Assembly: GCF_014205115.1 (NCBI RefSeq)
Contig: NZ_JACHMW010000001.1
Coordinates: forward strand, 1,364,001-1,428,000
Source: Micrococcus endophyticus
GTDB lineage: Bacteria > Actinomycetota > Actinomycetes > Actinomycetales > Micrococcaceae
Direction of reading: 5' to 3'
DNA: 64,000 nucleotides
Below, one piece after another: positions 25,685 through 33,577 of the stretch. The first letter of the stretch is position 1. Each line of letters opens with the position of its first letter. The notes beneath the pieces were generated by a model. That model saw nothing but the letters and a program-made list of their open reading frames with translations. It searched no databases and was not told the origin of the DNA. The translations under genes and the position numbers were made by a program.

Positions 25685-25736
25685 ACTGTATGCGTTCAGC
25701 GCATGTGTGAACAGCTCCAATATTGCGCTGAACGCA
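25685..25736. promoter_or_regulatory. Divergent ICE control region with paired operators
   Basis: The minus promoter -10 (TACAGT, 25685-25690) abuts TGCGTTCAGCGCA (25691-25703). The exact reverse-complement copy TGCGCTGAACGCA lies at 25724-25736. A looser third site (GCGTTCACCTGCGC) is near 25761. The plus-strand gene has TAGGCT at 25777-25782, 7 nt before its ATG. The XRE products of both sides are the obvious candidates to bind. Confidence 0.65.
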
Positions 25737-25789
25737 ACCCGGTTGCTGTCTTCTTGTCTGGCGTTCACCTGCGCCATAGGCTCTTGCTC

Positions 25790-26173
25790 ATGACAGACTC
25801 GACGGACGGAGCCGGCAGCGGCTTCAACTCACTGGTTGCAGCAGAGGTACGCGCCTGGCTAGCTCGGTCAGGCAAGAAGCAGGCCGACCTCGCTAGCGCC
25901 CTGGAAATCTCCCAGAGCGGAATCTCCCATCGACTGCGCGCACGGGTGGCCTTCACGCTGGAGGAGCTGGCGACTATCGCAGATGTGTTCGACATCACGC
26001 TGGCAGACCTGCTCGGCCCGGTCATTCTCCAGACACGACGACGCCCCCACACCGACTTGGTCGGTGCAGGGGCTCCGGTTGTCCGCCATTCCTTCGACGG
26101 CTCTACACAACACAACTCTCGAGGAGAGCTTTCGCTCCCCCGGCTGGACTCGAACCAGCAACCCTTCGATTAA
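25790..26173 (+). CDS. XRE-family transcriptional regulator running into the tRNA gene, 127 aa
   Basis: An XRE HTH is clear at residues 22-75: RSGKKQADLASALEISQSGISHRL, then FTLEELATIADVFDITLADLLG. ATG at 25790 has a leaderless -10 (TAGGCT) 7 nt before it. The C-terminal 12 residues (LPRLDSNQQPFD) are encoded by the antisense of the tRNA-Asn 3' half, so the gene ends inside the attachment region. In the excised circle the C-terminus could therefore differ. It is divergent from the other XRE regulator and shares its operator region. Confidence 0.8.
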   Translation: MTDSTDGAGSGFNSLVAAEVRAWLARSGKKQADLASALEISQSGISHRLRARVAFTLEELATIADVFDITLADLLGPVILQTRRRPHTDLVGAGAPVVRHSFDGSTQHNSRGELSLPRLDSNQQPFD

Positions 26174-26207
26174 CAGTCGAATGCTCTGCCAATTGAGCTA
26201 CGGGGGA
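26135..26207 (-). tRNA. tRNA-Asn (anticodon GTT)
   Basis: The minus strand folds as a full cloverleaf: acceptor TCCCCCG with CGGGGGA, D arm GCTC/GAGC, anticodon arm TTCGA-CTGTTAA-TCGAA with anticodon GTT, and T arm GCTGG-TTCGAGT-CCAGC. Discriminator base is G and CCA is not encoded. Length is 73 nt. The ICE lies against its 3' end, as expected for a tRNA used as attachment site. Confidence 0.95.
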
Positions 26208-26391
26208 ATGCGGTTCGAACGACCTGGGCCGCTCGGACAACGGATGGAACTCTACCAGAGCCCCCTCCCGGCGCGCCACTCGACCTCGCGGACCCGTCCG
26301 GCACCCCGCCGTCCGGCGCACGCGAGCCCTGTCCTCACCCCCCTCTCATCTGCCTACGGTCCTATGGAGTCCTCACCAGGAGACCCAACGG
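26208..26391. other. Intergenic, no gene seen
   Basis: About 180 bases between the tRNA 5' end and the PepSY lipoprotein gene. It should hold the tRNA promoter (minus) and the lipoprotein promoter (plus). I could not define either with confidence. Confidence 0.5.
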
Positions 26392-27096
26392 ATGACCAAG
26401 GAGCGCACGACCATGAACGCCACCTCCATCGCCCGCAAGACCGCCCTCACCGGGACCGGCCTCCTCGCCGCCCTCGCCCTCGCCGCCTGCGGCACGGCCG
26501 ACGACGACACCGCCGCGAACCCCCAGGAGTCCGCGGTGCAGCAGTCCCCGACGCAGGCCGCCACCACGGCCCCGGCCGGTGACGACAACGACGACCGCGA
26601 CGACGCCTCGGGCTCGGCCGCCGCGTCCGCGTCCGGCTCGGCCTCCACCTCCCCCGCCGCCGCCTCCGGCTCGGTCGAGCGCCAGGGCGACGACCCGGCC
26701 TACGCCGCGATCGACGAGATCCTCGGCCTGCATGGTGACGGCGTCATCGTGGAGATGGACCTGGACGACGACGACGCGAAGTGGGAGGTCGACGTCGTGG
26801 TCGGCGATGACGTCAAGGAGTACGACGTCACCACCGACGGCCAGGTCAGCGAGGGCGTCCGCCCGCAGATCGATGACGACGTCCGCCGCGCCGGCGAGGC
26901 CCAGGTGACCGCCGAGACCGCCATCAGCACCGCCCTCCAGGGCCGCACGGACCAGACCGTGGACGAGGTCGACCTCGACGAGGAGGACGGCACCCTCGCC
27001 TGGACGGTCGAGCTGGACCGCGAGAACGGCGAGGACGGCGCCGAGGTCAAGATCGACGCGAAGACCGGCGACGTGATCGAGGTCGAGGAGGGCTGA
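26392..27096 (+). CDS. PepSY-domain lipoprotein, 234 aa
   Basis: A signal peptide ends in the lipobox LALAAC (Cys33 in this reading), then a Ser/Ala/Asp-rich linker to residue 97. Two PepSY-like repeats follow: YAAIDEILGLHGDGVIVEMDLDDDDAKWEVDVVV and AISTALQGRTDQTVDEVDLDEEDGTLAWTVEL, the latter ending AKTGDVIEVEEG. The protein is anchored outside the membrane and very acidic. PepSY domains often inhibit or modulate proteases or bind metals; which applies here is unknown. ATG at 26392 has AGGAG upstream; ATG at 26413 with AAGGAG is an equally good start. Confidence 0.8.
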   Translation: MTKERTTMNATSIARKTALTGTGLLAALALAACGTADDDTAANPQESAVQQSPTQAATTAPAGDDNDDRDDASGSAAASASGSASTSPAAASGSVERQGDDPAYAAIDEILGLHGDGVIVEMDLDDDDAKWEVDVVVGDDVKEYDVTTDGQVSEGVRPQIDDDVRRAGEAQVTAETAISTALQGRTDQTVDEVDLDEEDGTLAWTVELDRENGEDGAEVKIDAKTGDVIEVEEG

Positions 27097-27147
27097 CCCT
27101 CCCGTCTGCCGAGCATCCGCGCCCCAGCGCCCGTCGGCGTCGAGCAC

Positions 27148-27184
27148 ACTGAGCACCCTCGCCCGCGCGGCGGGGGTGCTCAGT
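27148..27184. terminator. Bidirectional terminator between the lipoprotein and dnaG
   Basis: ACTGAGCACCC pairs perfectly with GGGTGCTCAGT across a 15-nt GC loop. It sits between two convergent genes and includes the dnaG stop codon. No long T-run is present, as is common in high-GC genomes. Confidence 0.7.
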
Positions 27185-29126
27185 CGTCCGCGCGCAGGGC
27201 CCGCCGGCGCGCCTCGAGCTCCATGAGCTCGCTGTTGAGCGCCGTGAACTCGGCCGGGTCGCCGTGGGGGCCCAGCCGCTGGAGCCGACCGAGCAGCTCC
27301 TCCTTGCGGTGCACGATCTGCAGGGCGAAGAGCCGGTTCATGATGTCCCGGCAGTACCGGTCCACGTCCGCGGGGGTGCGGGCGGGCAGGTCCCGCACCG
27401 CCAGCTCGGAGACGACGCCGGCCACCTCCTGGGGGACCGCGTCCCGCACGGCGTCCACCCAGCGCTGCGGGGTGGCTCCGGAGGAGCCGGCCACCTTCAC
27501 TCCGTGGTGCACCGCCGCGTACTGCGGGATGGTGAACCGCGCCGCGTAGAGGGCGGTCCACTGCTCGGCGGAGAGCAGGGTGGGGTGCTGCAGGACCACC
27601 TCGAGGGACTCGCGCTCGCGCCGGGCCACGGGGTCGCGCGGGTCCACCGGGACCAACACCTGCGGCGCCGGGGCGGCCGCCTCCCCGTGCCGCCCCTGCG
27701 GGCCCACCGAGGGCCCCTCGGGCGCAGGACCCCGGCCCTGACCCCGGCCCTGGTCCGGCTCCGGACCGCGCTCGGGCTCGGACCCGCCGCCGCGCCGCTG
27801 GCCGCGGCCGGCCGCCGCCACGGCGCGGTGCACCGCGTTGGGGTCGAGGCCGAGCCAGCCCGCCAGCTCGCGCTCATAGCCCGGGCGCAGCACGGCGTCC
27901 TTGATGCCGGCCACGATGGGCGCGGCGTGCCGCAGGGCGCCGGCGCGGCCCTCCACCGTGTCCAGGTCGTAGTCCTTCAGGCCGGCCCGGATGGCGAACT
28001 CGAACAGCGGGCGCCGGGAGGCGATCAGCGCGCGCACGGCCTCGTCCCCCTGCTGCATGCGCAGGTCGCACGGGTCCATCCCGCTGGGCTCCACGGCCAC
28101 ATAGGTCTTGGCGAGGAACCGGTGGTCCTCGTCGAACGCCTTGAGCGCGGCCTTCTGCCCGGCCTCGTCCCCGTCGAAAGTGAAGATCACCTCGCCGCCC
28201 GTGCCGTCGTCGGAGATCAGGCGGCGTGCCACCTTGATGTGGTCCGCGCCGAACGCGGTGCCGCACGTGGCCACCGCGGTGCCGACGCCGGCCAGGTGCG
28301 CGGCCATGACGTCCGTGTAGCCCTCCACCAGCACGAGCTGGCGCTCCTTGGCGATGGTCCGCTTGGCCAGGTCGATCCCGTAGAGCACCTGGGACTTCTT
28401 GTAGAGCGGGGTCTCGGGGGTGTTCAGGTACTTGGGGCCGGGGTCGTCGTCGTAGAGCTTGCGGGCGCCGAAGCCGATGGTCGCGCCCGTCATGTCCCGG
28501 ATGGGCCACAGCAGGCGGCCTCGGAAGCGGTCGTACAGGCCGCGCTGGCCCTCGGAGAACAGCCCGGAGGCGCGCAGCTCCTCGTCCCGGAACCCCTTCT
28601 GGCGCAGGTGGTCCAGCAGGTGGGACCAGCCCTGCGGGGCGTAGCCCAGCCCGAACTGCTCGGCGTGCTCCTGGGTGAAGCCGCGTTGCGTGAGGAAGTC
28701 CCGGCCGGTCTGCGCCTCGGCCGAGCCCAGGGCGCGCCGGTAGAACTCGTCCGCGACCTTGTTGGCCTCCAACAGGCGACGACGGCGCCCCGTCTCCGCC
28801 TTGTCCGGGCCGGTGCCGCCGTCCTCGTAGTGCAGCTCGACGCCCACGCGGGCGGCCAGCCGCTCCACGGTCTCCGTGAAGGTGGTGTGCTCGAGCTCCA
28901 TGAGGAAGCTGATGACGTCCCCGTGCTCGCCGCAGCCGAAGCAGTGGTAGGTGCCGACGCCGGGGCGCACGTGGAAGGAGGGGGTGCGCTCGTCGTGGAA
29001 CGGGCACAGGCCCTTGAACGATCCGACGCCCGCGGAGCGCAGCGTGACGAACTCCTCCACCACGGCCTTCAAGTCAGTGCGCTCGCGGACGAGGTCGATG
29101 TCCTTGCGCAAGATCAGTCCGGCCAT
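27180..29126 (-). CDS. dnaG: DNA primase DnaG, 648 aa
   Basis: The N-terminal zinc-binding domain (CPFHDERTPSFHV to HCFGCGEHGD, residues 38-66) is followed by the catalytic TOPRIM core with VLVEGYTDVMAAHLAG and FTFDGDEAGQKAA, and a C-terminal helicase-binding region after a Gly/Pro-rich linker. It makes RNA primers for lagging-strand synthesis at the fork. ATG at 29126 is supported by TAGAAT ending 7 nt upstream (leaderless promoter), preferred over ATG at 29135. dusB and dgt, often close to dnaG in actinobacteria, lie 10 kb away on the same strand. Confidence 0.96.
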   Translation of the reverse strand: MAGLILRKDIDLVRERTDLKAVVEEFVTLRSAGVGSFKGLCPFHDERTPSFHVRPGVGTYHCFGCGEHGDVISFLMELEHTTFTETVERLAARVGVELHYEDGGTGPDKAETGRRRRLLEANKVADEFYRRALGSAEAQTGRDFLTQRGFTQEHAEQFGLGYAPQGWSHLLDHLRQKGFRDEELRASGLFSEGQRGLYDRFRGRLLWPIRDMTGATIGFGARKLYDDDPGPKYLNTPETPLYKKSQVLYGIDLAKRTIAKERQLVLVEGYTDVMAAHLAGVGTAVATCGTAFGADHIKVARRLISDDGTGGEVIFTFDGDEAGQKAALKAFDEDHRFLAKTYVAVEPSGMDPCDLRMQQGDEAVRALIASRRPLFEFAIRAGLKDYDLDTVEGRAGALRHAAPIVAGIKDAVLRPGYERELAGWLGLDPNAVHRAVAAAGRGQRRGGGSEPERGPEPDQGRGQGRGPAPEGPSVGPQGRHGEAAAPAPQVLVPVDPRDPVARRERESLEVVLQHPTLLSAEQWTALYAARFTIPQYAAVHHGVKVAGSSGATPQRWVDAVRDAVPQEVAGVVSELAVRDLPARTPADVDRYCRDIMNRLFALQIVHRKEELLGRLQRLGPHGDPAEFTALNSELMELEARRRALRADD

Positions 29127-29156
29127 GCGGACCATTCTAGGGAGGCGGCGGGGCGC

Positions 29157-29390
29157 TCAGCCCCGAGCGGAACCGGCCTCCGGGGAGGAGCGGCGCTCTT
29201 CGGTGCCCTGTGCAGGAGTCGCGGGCGCGGACCCGGGGCGGGCGTCGGCGGAGTCCACCGGCCGGCCGGTGGCGGGGTCGATGACAGGGAGGGCGCCGGT
29301 GGCGGCCTCCACGAGCGGGTGGAACAGCGCTGCCGAGGCCAGGCCGCCGTGGCGACGGCGGCGGGCCGAGGACACGAATGAAGGGCTCAT
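29157..29390 (-). CDS. Hypothetical small protein, 77 aa
   Basis: ATG at 29390 is preceded by TAGGGT at a 7-nt spacing, the leaderless pattern of neighbouring genes. The protein begins SPSFVSSARRRRHGGLASAALFHPLVEAATG and has a disordered acidic C-terminus. No family recognised. It ends 30 bp before the dnaG start. Upstream, a 31-bp tandem repeat (29425-29486) may control it. Confidence 0.5.
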   Translation of the reverse strand: MSPSFVSSARRRRHGGLASAALFHPLVEAATGALPVIDPATGRPVDSADARPGSAPATPAQGTEERRSSPEAGSARG

Positions 29391-29424
29391 GCCCTCCACC
29401 CTAGCCAGCCGCCCCGGTGACCCC

Positions 29425-29486
29425 GGTCACGAGACGATGACATCGTGCCCGGTCAGGTCACGAGACGATGACATCGTGCCCGGTCA
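29425..29486. repeat. 31-bp perfect tandem repeat with palindromic core
   Basis: Two exact copies begin GGTCACGAGACGATGACATC; a third partial copy (GGTCACGA) follows at 29487. Each contains CGATGACATCG, an 11-bp perfect palindrome, nested within CACGA...TCGTG. It lies between the transporter stop and the small gene at 29390, about 20 bp upstream of that gene's -10, so it may be an operator. Confidence 0.75.
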
Positions 29487-29488
29487 GG

Positions 29489-30544
29489 TCACGATCCGGT
29501 GACGTCCGGCTCCGGGCGCACCGCGAGGGCAGCCTCCTCGGCCGGTGCCGCCCGCTCCGGCAGCAGGCGGGGCACGAGCCGCACCAGGACGGCCATCGCC
29601 ACGAGCTCCACGAGCGTCTGCGTCACCACCACGAGCGGGGCGGGGTCCAGGCTCGGCGGCAGCGCCAGGGCCAGCGGCAGCACCACGAGCGAGTTGCGGG
29701 TGGCCCCGGAGAACACGAGCGCCCGGCCCGACCGCGCGTCCACCCGCGCCAGGGCCGCCACGGCCAGCCCGAGGGGCACCATCACCGCCACGAAGCCGAC
29801 GAACACCGGCACCGCCCCCGCCAGCGCCGGCAGCCGCTCCCCCACCGCGCGCACCTGCGAGGCCACCACGAGGAACAGCGTGGCCGCCATCAGGGGGACC
29901 ATCGCCGCCCCCGTCGCCGCCTCCACCGCCCGGGCCGCGCGTCGGGGGCCGGGCGCGCCCCGCCGTGCGATGCCCTGGACGAGGGCCCCGAGCGCCAGCG
30001 GCAGGAGGATCAGCAGCACGAGGGCGCGGACGAACGGGCCGACGTCCACCGCGGCGACGGCCGCCGGGCCGGCGCACACGCGCAGCAGCACGGGCAGCAG
30101 GAGCAGCTGGAGGAGCATCAGCAGCGGGGCCGCGGCGAGCAGCCGCTCCGCCGCCCCGCCCGCCAGTCCGGTGAAGGCGATGACGTAGTCCACGCAGGGG
30201 GCCAGCAGCACGAGCAGCACGCCCACGAGCAGGGCGTCGTCGTGGGCCACGAACCGGCTGAGCCCGAACACCACGGCCGGCACCACGGCGAAGTTCAGGA
30301 CCAGCAGCGCGGCGAGGAAGCGCACGTCGCGCAGGGCGGCGCCGAGGGCCGCGAACGGCACCGCGAGGAACGTGGCCAGCAGGAGCAGCCCCAGGACCGG
30401 CTCCACGAGCACCGCCAGCCGCCCGGCCCCCGGGACGACCCACCCGACGACGGCGCCCGCGGCGATCCCGGCCGCGTACAGCGCTGCCTGGTGCCGCTCC
30501 ATCCAGGCCACCGCCGCCGCACGGCGGGACTGTGCGCTCTCCAT
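29489..30544 (-). CDS. ACR3/bile acid:sodium symporter-family transporter, 351 aa
   Basis: Ten hydrophobic segments are visible in the BART-superfamily layout, with the signature APCVDYVIAFTGLAGG in the fourth region and the late FSGATRNSLVVLPLALALP, the position of the conserved second repeat motif. Actinobacterial members of this subgroup are usually labelled arsenic resistance (ACR3-like) transporters, but the ACR3 Cys is kept only within APC, and substrate cannot be fixed by eye. The gene starts divergently from pabB at 30616, sharing a 71-bp spacer. No arsR or arsC is nearby. Confidence 0.7.
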   Translation of the reverse strand: MESAQSRRAAAVAWMERHQAALYAAGIAAGAVVGWVVPGAGRLAVLVEPVLGLLLLATFLAVPFAALGAALRDVRFLAALLVLNFAVVPAVVFGLSRFVAHDDALLVGVLLVLLAPCVDYVIAFTGLAGGAAERLLAAAPLLMLLQLLLLPVLLRVCAGPAAVAAVDVGPFVRALVLLILLPLALGALVQGIARRGAPGPRRAARAVEAATGAAMVPLMAATLFLVVASQVRAVGERLPALAGAVPVFVGFVAVMVPLGLAVAALARVDARSGRALVFSGATRNSLVVLPLALALPPSLDPAPLVVVTQTLVELVAMAVLVRLVPRLLPERAAPAEEAALAVRPEPDVTGS

Positions 30545-30615
30545 GCCCCCAGCGTACGGAGCCGGTGATCGGGGCTCGGACGCGCTCGCGCACCGCGCGC
30601 CCTACTCTGGTCCCC

Positions 30616-32223
30616 ATGCCCGCCGCGCCCGCCCCGCCCGAGGACGTCCCCCTCCCTCCCGAGGACGCCCCCGCCCCGCTGCACGTTGCCGTGCGGGCGC
30701 TCGACGCCGCCGCCCTCGCGGCGGCCAGGCACACGGCCGCCACCGCGGTGGCCGCCGTCTACGCCCACGCCGTGCAGCGCGGGGCGGGCTCCTTCTGGCT
30801 GGACTCCGCCCTGCCGGACCCGGCCGAGGCCCGCTGGTCCGTGGCTGGCGACGGCCTGGACGTGCTCGGCGAGGAGCAGGGCCGCGTCCCCTCCCCCGGG
30901 CCCCGCCTGGTCCGCCACGCCGACCCCGCCGACCCGGAGCGCGCCTGGTCCGACCTGGCGGCCGCGGCGGCGCCGCGCCGGGTCGTCGGCGGCGAGGGCC
31001 TGCCGCTGCGCGGCGGGCTCGTGGGCTGGCTGGGCTACGAGCTGGGCCTGGCGGACCTGGGCGTGCGGCCGCCGTCGCGCCGGGCGGGGGATCCCGCCGC
31101 GCTGCCCGCCCAGTTCTGGGTGCGCCCCTCGCGCTATGCGGTGGCCGACCACGCGGCGGGGACGCTGAGCTGCTGCGTGGTCGCGCTCGACGCGGCCGCC
31201 GCCGAGGCCGCTGCGGACCGCTGGGCCGGGGACGTGCGGCGCGCCCTGGACGCGGCACGCCGCGCCACGCAGGCCGCGGCGGACGACGCCGCGGCCTCCG
31301 AGGTCCGGGCCGACGTCGCCCCCGAGGCCGGGACCGGCGAGGCCGCCGGCGCGTGGCGCGAGGACCGGGCCGCCTACGACGAGCACATCGCCCGGTGCCA
31401 CGCCGCCCTGCTCGCCGGCGACTCCTACGAGCTGTGCCTGACCACCCGCTTCGACGCCGACCCCGCGCTCCGGGTGGACCCGCTGGCCCTGTTCCTCGAG
31501 CTCGCCGCGCACCAGCCGGCCCCCTACGCCGCGCTGATGGAGCACGGCACGGGCCCCCGCGGCTGGGCCGTGGTCTCCGCCTCGCCCGAGCGCTTCCTCG
31601 CCGGCCGGGACGGCCGTTACTCCACCAAGCCCATCAAGGGCACGGCCGCCCGCCTGCCCGACCCCGTCGCGGACGCCGAGGCCGCCCGCACCCTCGCCGC
31701 CGACCCCAAGACGCGCGCGGAGAACCTCATGATCGTGGACCTGCTGCGCAACGACCTCTCCCGCGTGTGCGAGCCCGGCTCCGTGCAGGTCCCCTCGCTC
31801 ATGGCCGTGGAGAGCTACGCGACCGTGCACCAGCTCGTCTCCACGGTCACCGGGACGGCCCGGGCCGGCGTGGCGCCGGTGGACGTGGTCCGCTCCCTGT
31901 TCCCCGGCGGCTCGATGACGGGCGCCCCCAAGCGGCGCACCGTCGAGCTGCTCGCGCAGTGGGAGGACTCCCCGCGCGGCGTGTACTCCGGCGCGCTGGG
32001 GCTGCTCGGCGCGGACGGGGCGGTGTCCCTGTCCATCGTGATCCGCACCGCCGTGCTCGCGGCCGGGCGCTGGGGCATCGGCGCCGGCGGGGCGATCGTC
32101 GCCGACTCGACCGCCGAGGCCGAGCACGAGGAGGTCCTGCTCAAGGCCCGCGGCCTGCGCCGGGCCCTGGCCCGCGCGGACGGCACGGCCCGCACGACGA
32201 CGGCGCCGCCCCGCTCGCGGTGA
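30616..32223 (+). CDS. pabB: Aminodeoxychorismate synthase component I (PabB), 535 aa
   Basis: Chorismate-binding enzyme that uses chorismate and ammonia to form 4-amino-4-deoxychorismate for folate. Motifs in order: an N-terminal domain with GGLVGWLGYELG, then AGDSYELCLTTRF, the catalytic PIKGTAARL, ENLMIVDLLRNDLSRVC, FPGGSMTGAPKRRTVELL and GGAIVADSTAEAEHEE. Lys in PIKGT is the residue that distinguishes PabB-type from anthranilate synthase (PIAGT), so PabB is favoured over TrpE. ATG at 30616 has TACTCT ending 7 nt upstream (leaderless). No pabA or pabC is adjacent. Confidence 0.88.
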   Translation: MPAAPAPPEDVPLPPEDAPAPLHVAVRALDAAALAAARHTAATAVAAVYAHAVQRGAGSFWLDSALPDPAEARWSVAGDGLDVLGEEQGRVPSPGPRLVRHADPADPERAWSDLAAAAAPRRVVGGEGLPLRGGLVGWLGYELGLADLGVRPPSRRAGDPAALPAQFWVRPSRYAVADHAAGTLSCCVVALDAAAAEAAADRWAGDVRRALDAARRATQAAADDAAASEVRADVAPEAGTGEAAGAWREDRAAYDEHIARCHAALLAGDSYELCLTTRFDADPALRVDPLALFLELAAHQPAPYAALMEHGTGPRGWAVVSASPERFLAGRDGRYSTKPIKGTAARLPDPVADAEAARTLAADPKTRAENLMIVDLLRNDLSRVCEPGSVQVPSLMAVESYATVHQLVSTVTGTARAGVAPVDVVRSLFPGGSMTGAPKRRTVELLAQWEDSPRGVYSGALGLLGADGAVSLSIVIRTAVLAAGRWGIGAGGAIVADSTAEAEHEEVLLKARGLRRALARADGTARTTTAPPRSR

Positions 32224-32249
32224 GCGGGACGGCGCCGGGGGTGCCGGTG

Positions 32250-32524
32250 GAGCCGCGCCCGCGGCCGGCGAACTCGGTGACCATGGAGATCGCGGTGGGC
32301 AGGCAGCCGCCGAGGCCCAGGCCCGCGAAGAAGCGCAGCACGCCGATGTGCCAGGCCTCGGTGGCGAAGCCGGTGACGAAGGTGAGCACGGAGAACGCGA
32401 CGACGGCGCCGATCAGCAGCTTGCGGCGGCCCAGCTTGTCCGTGAGCCAGCCCATGGTCAGCGCGCCGATGGTCATGCCGATGAGCGAGGCGGTCAGCAG
32501 CCAGGTGCCGTTGGCGTTGTCCAC
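32250..32524 (-). pseudogene. Fragment of an MFS transporter
   Basis: The minus strand encodes GTWLLTASLIGMTIGALTMG, then WLTDKLGRRKLLIGAVVAFSV, then RFFAGLGLGGCLPTAISMV. This is the second-to-fourth helix region of an MFS permease of the aromatic-acid type, including the DKLGRRK loop motif. Nothing before or after belongs to it, so only about 90 of some 450 residues remain. It lies wedged between pabB and the sirtuin gene, evidence of an old deletion. Confidence 0.75.
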
Positions 32525-32598
32525 GCCCCTCGGGTCCTCGGGCGACCGGCGCGCACCGCGGATCCCCGCCTCACCTGGGCCGTCACTACCCTGTCCCC

Positions 32599-33423
32599 AT
32601 GAGCCATCCCTCCTCCGGCGACCTTTCCGAGACCGTCCCCACGGCGGACCTCGACGCCGTCCGCGCCCTCGTCGCGCAGGCGCGGCGCCCGGTGGTGCTC
32701 ACCGGCGCCGGCATGAGCGCGGAGTCCGGGATCCCCACGTTCCGGGACACCCAGACCGGCCTGTGGGAGCGGTACTCCCCCGAGCAGCTCGCCACGGAGG
32801 ACGCGTTCCTGGCGGACCCGGACCTCGTGTGGTCCTGGTACCGGTGGCGGACCCGCATGGTCCGGGCGCGCCGCCCGAACCCGGGGCACGACGCCGTCGC
32901 GCACTGGCAGCGGGCCGTGCCCGGCCTCGAGGTGGTCACCCAGAACGTGGACGACCTGCACGAGCGGGCCGGCGCCCGCGTGCTCGCGCACCTGCACGGC
33001 TCGCTGTTCGAGCACCGCTGCGCCGAGTGCGGGGCCCCGGCGGACGTGGACCCGGGCGCGCCCGCGGACGCCGAGGCGGCCGGCTCGGAGGCGGACCTGG
33101 AGGCGATGCTGCGCGAGGCGCCGCCGACGTGCCCGGCGTGCGGGACGGGACGGATCCGGCCGGGCGTGGTGTGGTTCGGAGAGATGCTGCCGCAGGAGCC
33201 GTGGGAGCGCACCTACGAGGCGCTGGAGCGCTGCGACCTGGCCCTCGTCGTCGGCACCTCGGGCCTGGTCCAGCCGGCCGCGTCCCTGCCGTTCGTGGCG
33301 CTGGGAGCCGGGGCCGCCGTCGTCGAGGTGAACCCCGTGGAGACCGAGCTGAGCGGCGCGGTGACGCACGCGCTGCGCGGCTCGGCCGGGGCGGTGCTGC
33401 CCGCGCTCGTCGCCGGCGTCTGA
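32599..33423 (+). CDS. cobB: Class III-type sirtuin (NAD-dependent protein deacylase), 274 aa
   Basis: Removes acyl groups from protein lysines using NAD. The NAD-binding GAGMSAESGIPTFR (37-50), TQNVDDLHERAG with the catalytic LHGS downstream, two CxxC zinc knuckles (CAEC and CPAC, the latter after a longer insert) and VVGTSGLVQPAA are all present. Tyr81 and Arg84 in WYRWR match the Y-x-x-R pair that defines class III sirtuins, which prefer succinyl and malonyl lysine. ATG at 32599 has TACCCT 6 nt upstream. The zinc module carries an unusual acidic Ala-rich insertion between the two knuckles. Confidence 0.9.
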   Translation: MSHPSSGDLSETVPTADLDAVRALVAQARRPVVLTGAGMSAESGIPTFRDTQTGLWERYSPEQLATEDAFLADPDLVWSWYRWRTRMVRARRPNPGHDAVAHWQRAVPGLEVVTQNVDDLHERAGARVLAHLHGSLFEHRCAECGAPADVDPGAPADAEAAGSEADLEAMLREAPPTCPACGTGRIRPGVVWFGEMLPQEPWERTYEALERCDLALVVGTSGLVQPAASLPFVALGAGAAVVEVNPVETELSGAVTHALRGSAGAVLPALVAGV

Positions 33424-33458
33424 CCCGGGCCGTCGGGGGCCTTGTCGACTGCGAGGCA

Positions 33459-33473
33459 CGTCACATGGTGACG
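33459..33473. promoter_or_regulatory. Perfect palindrome upstream of the iron transporter operon
   Basis: CGTCAC-ATG-GTGACG, about 105 bp before fbpA and 36 bp after the sirtuin stop. It could be a repressor site. Further down, TTAATAGGCTCCCCTT has partial likeness to the right half of a DtxR-type iron box, too weak to call. Confidence 0.3.
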
Positions 33474-33577
33474 CAATAGACAACACACGCATGACTTAAT
33501 AGGCTCCCCTTGTCGGCCCGCCAGGAACCCCTGGCCCGCGGCGCCGCCCCCGCCACTCCTCCCGAATCGAGATTGCC

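Noticed and set aside
27264-29381. 705-codon plus-strand frame opposite dnaG
   Set aside because: dnaG on the minus strand is certain; the plus frame lacks any domain.
30372-33479. 1035-codon plus-strand frame across pabB and the sirtuin gene
   Set aside because: It is one frame off the two real genes and spans their boundaries; composition is Arg/Pro-rich noise.
33498-33520. DtxR/IdeR iron box before fbpA
   Set aside because: Only the right half matches the consensus; too weak to annotate although iron control is likely.
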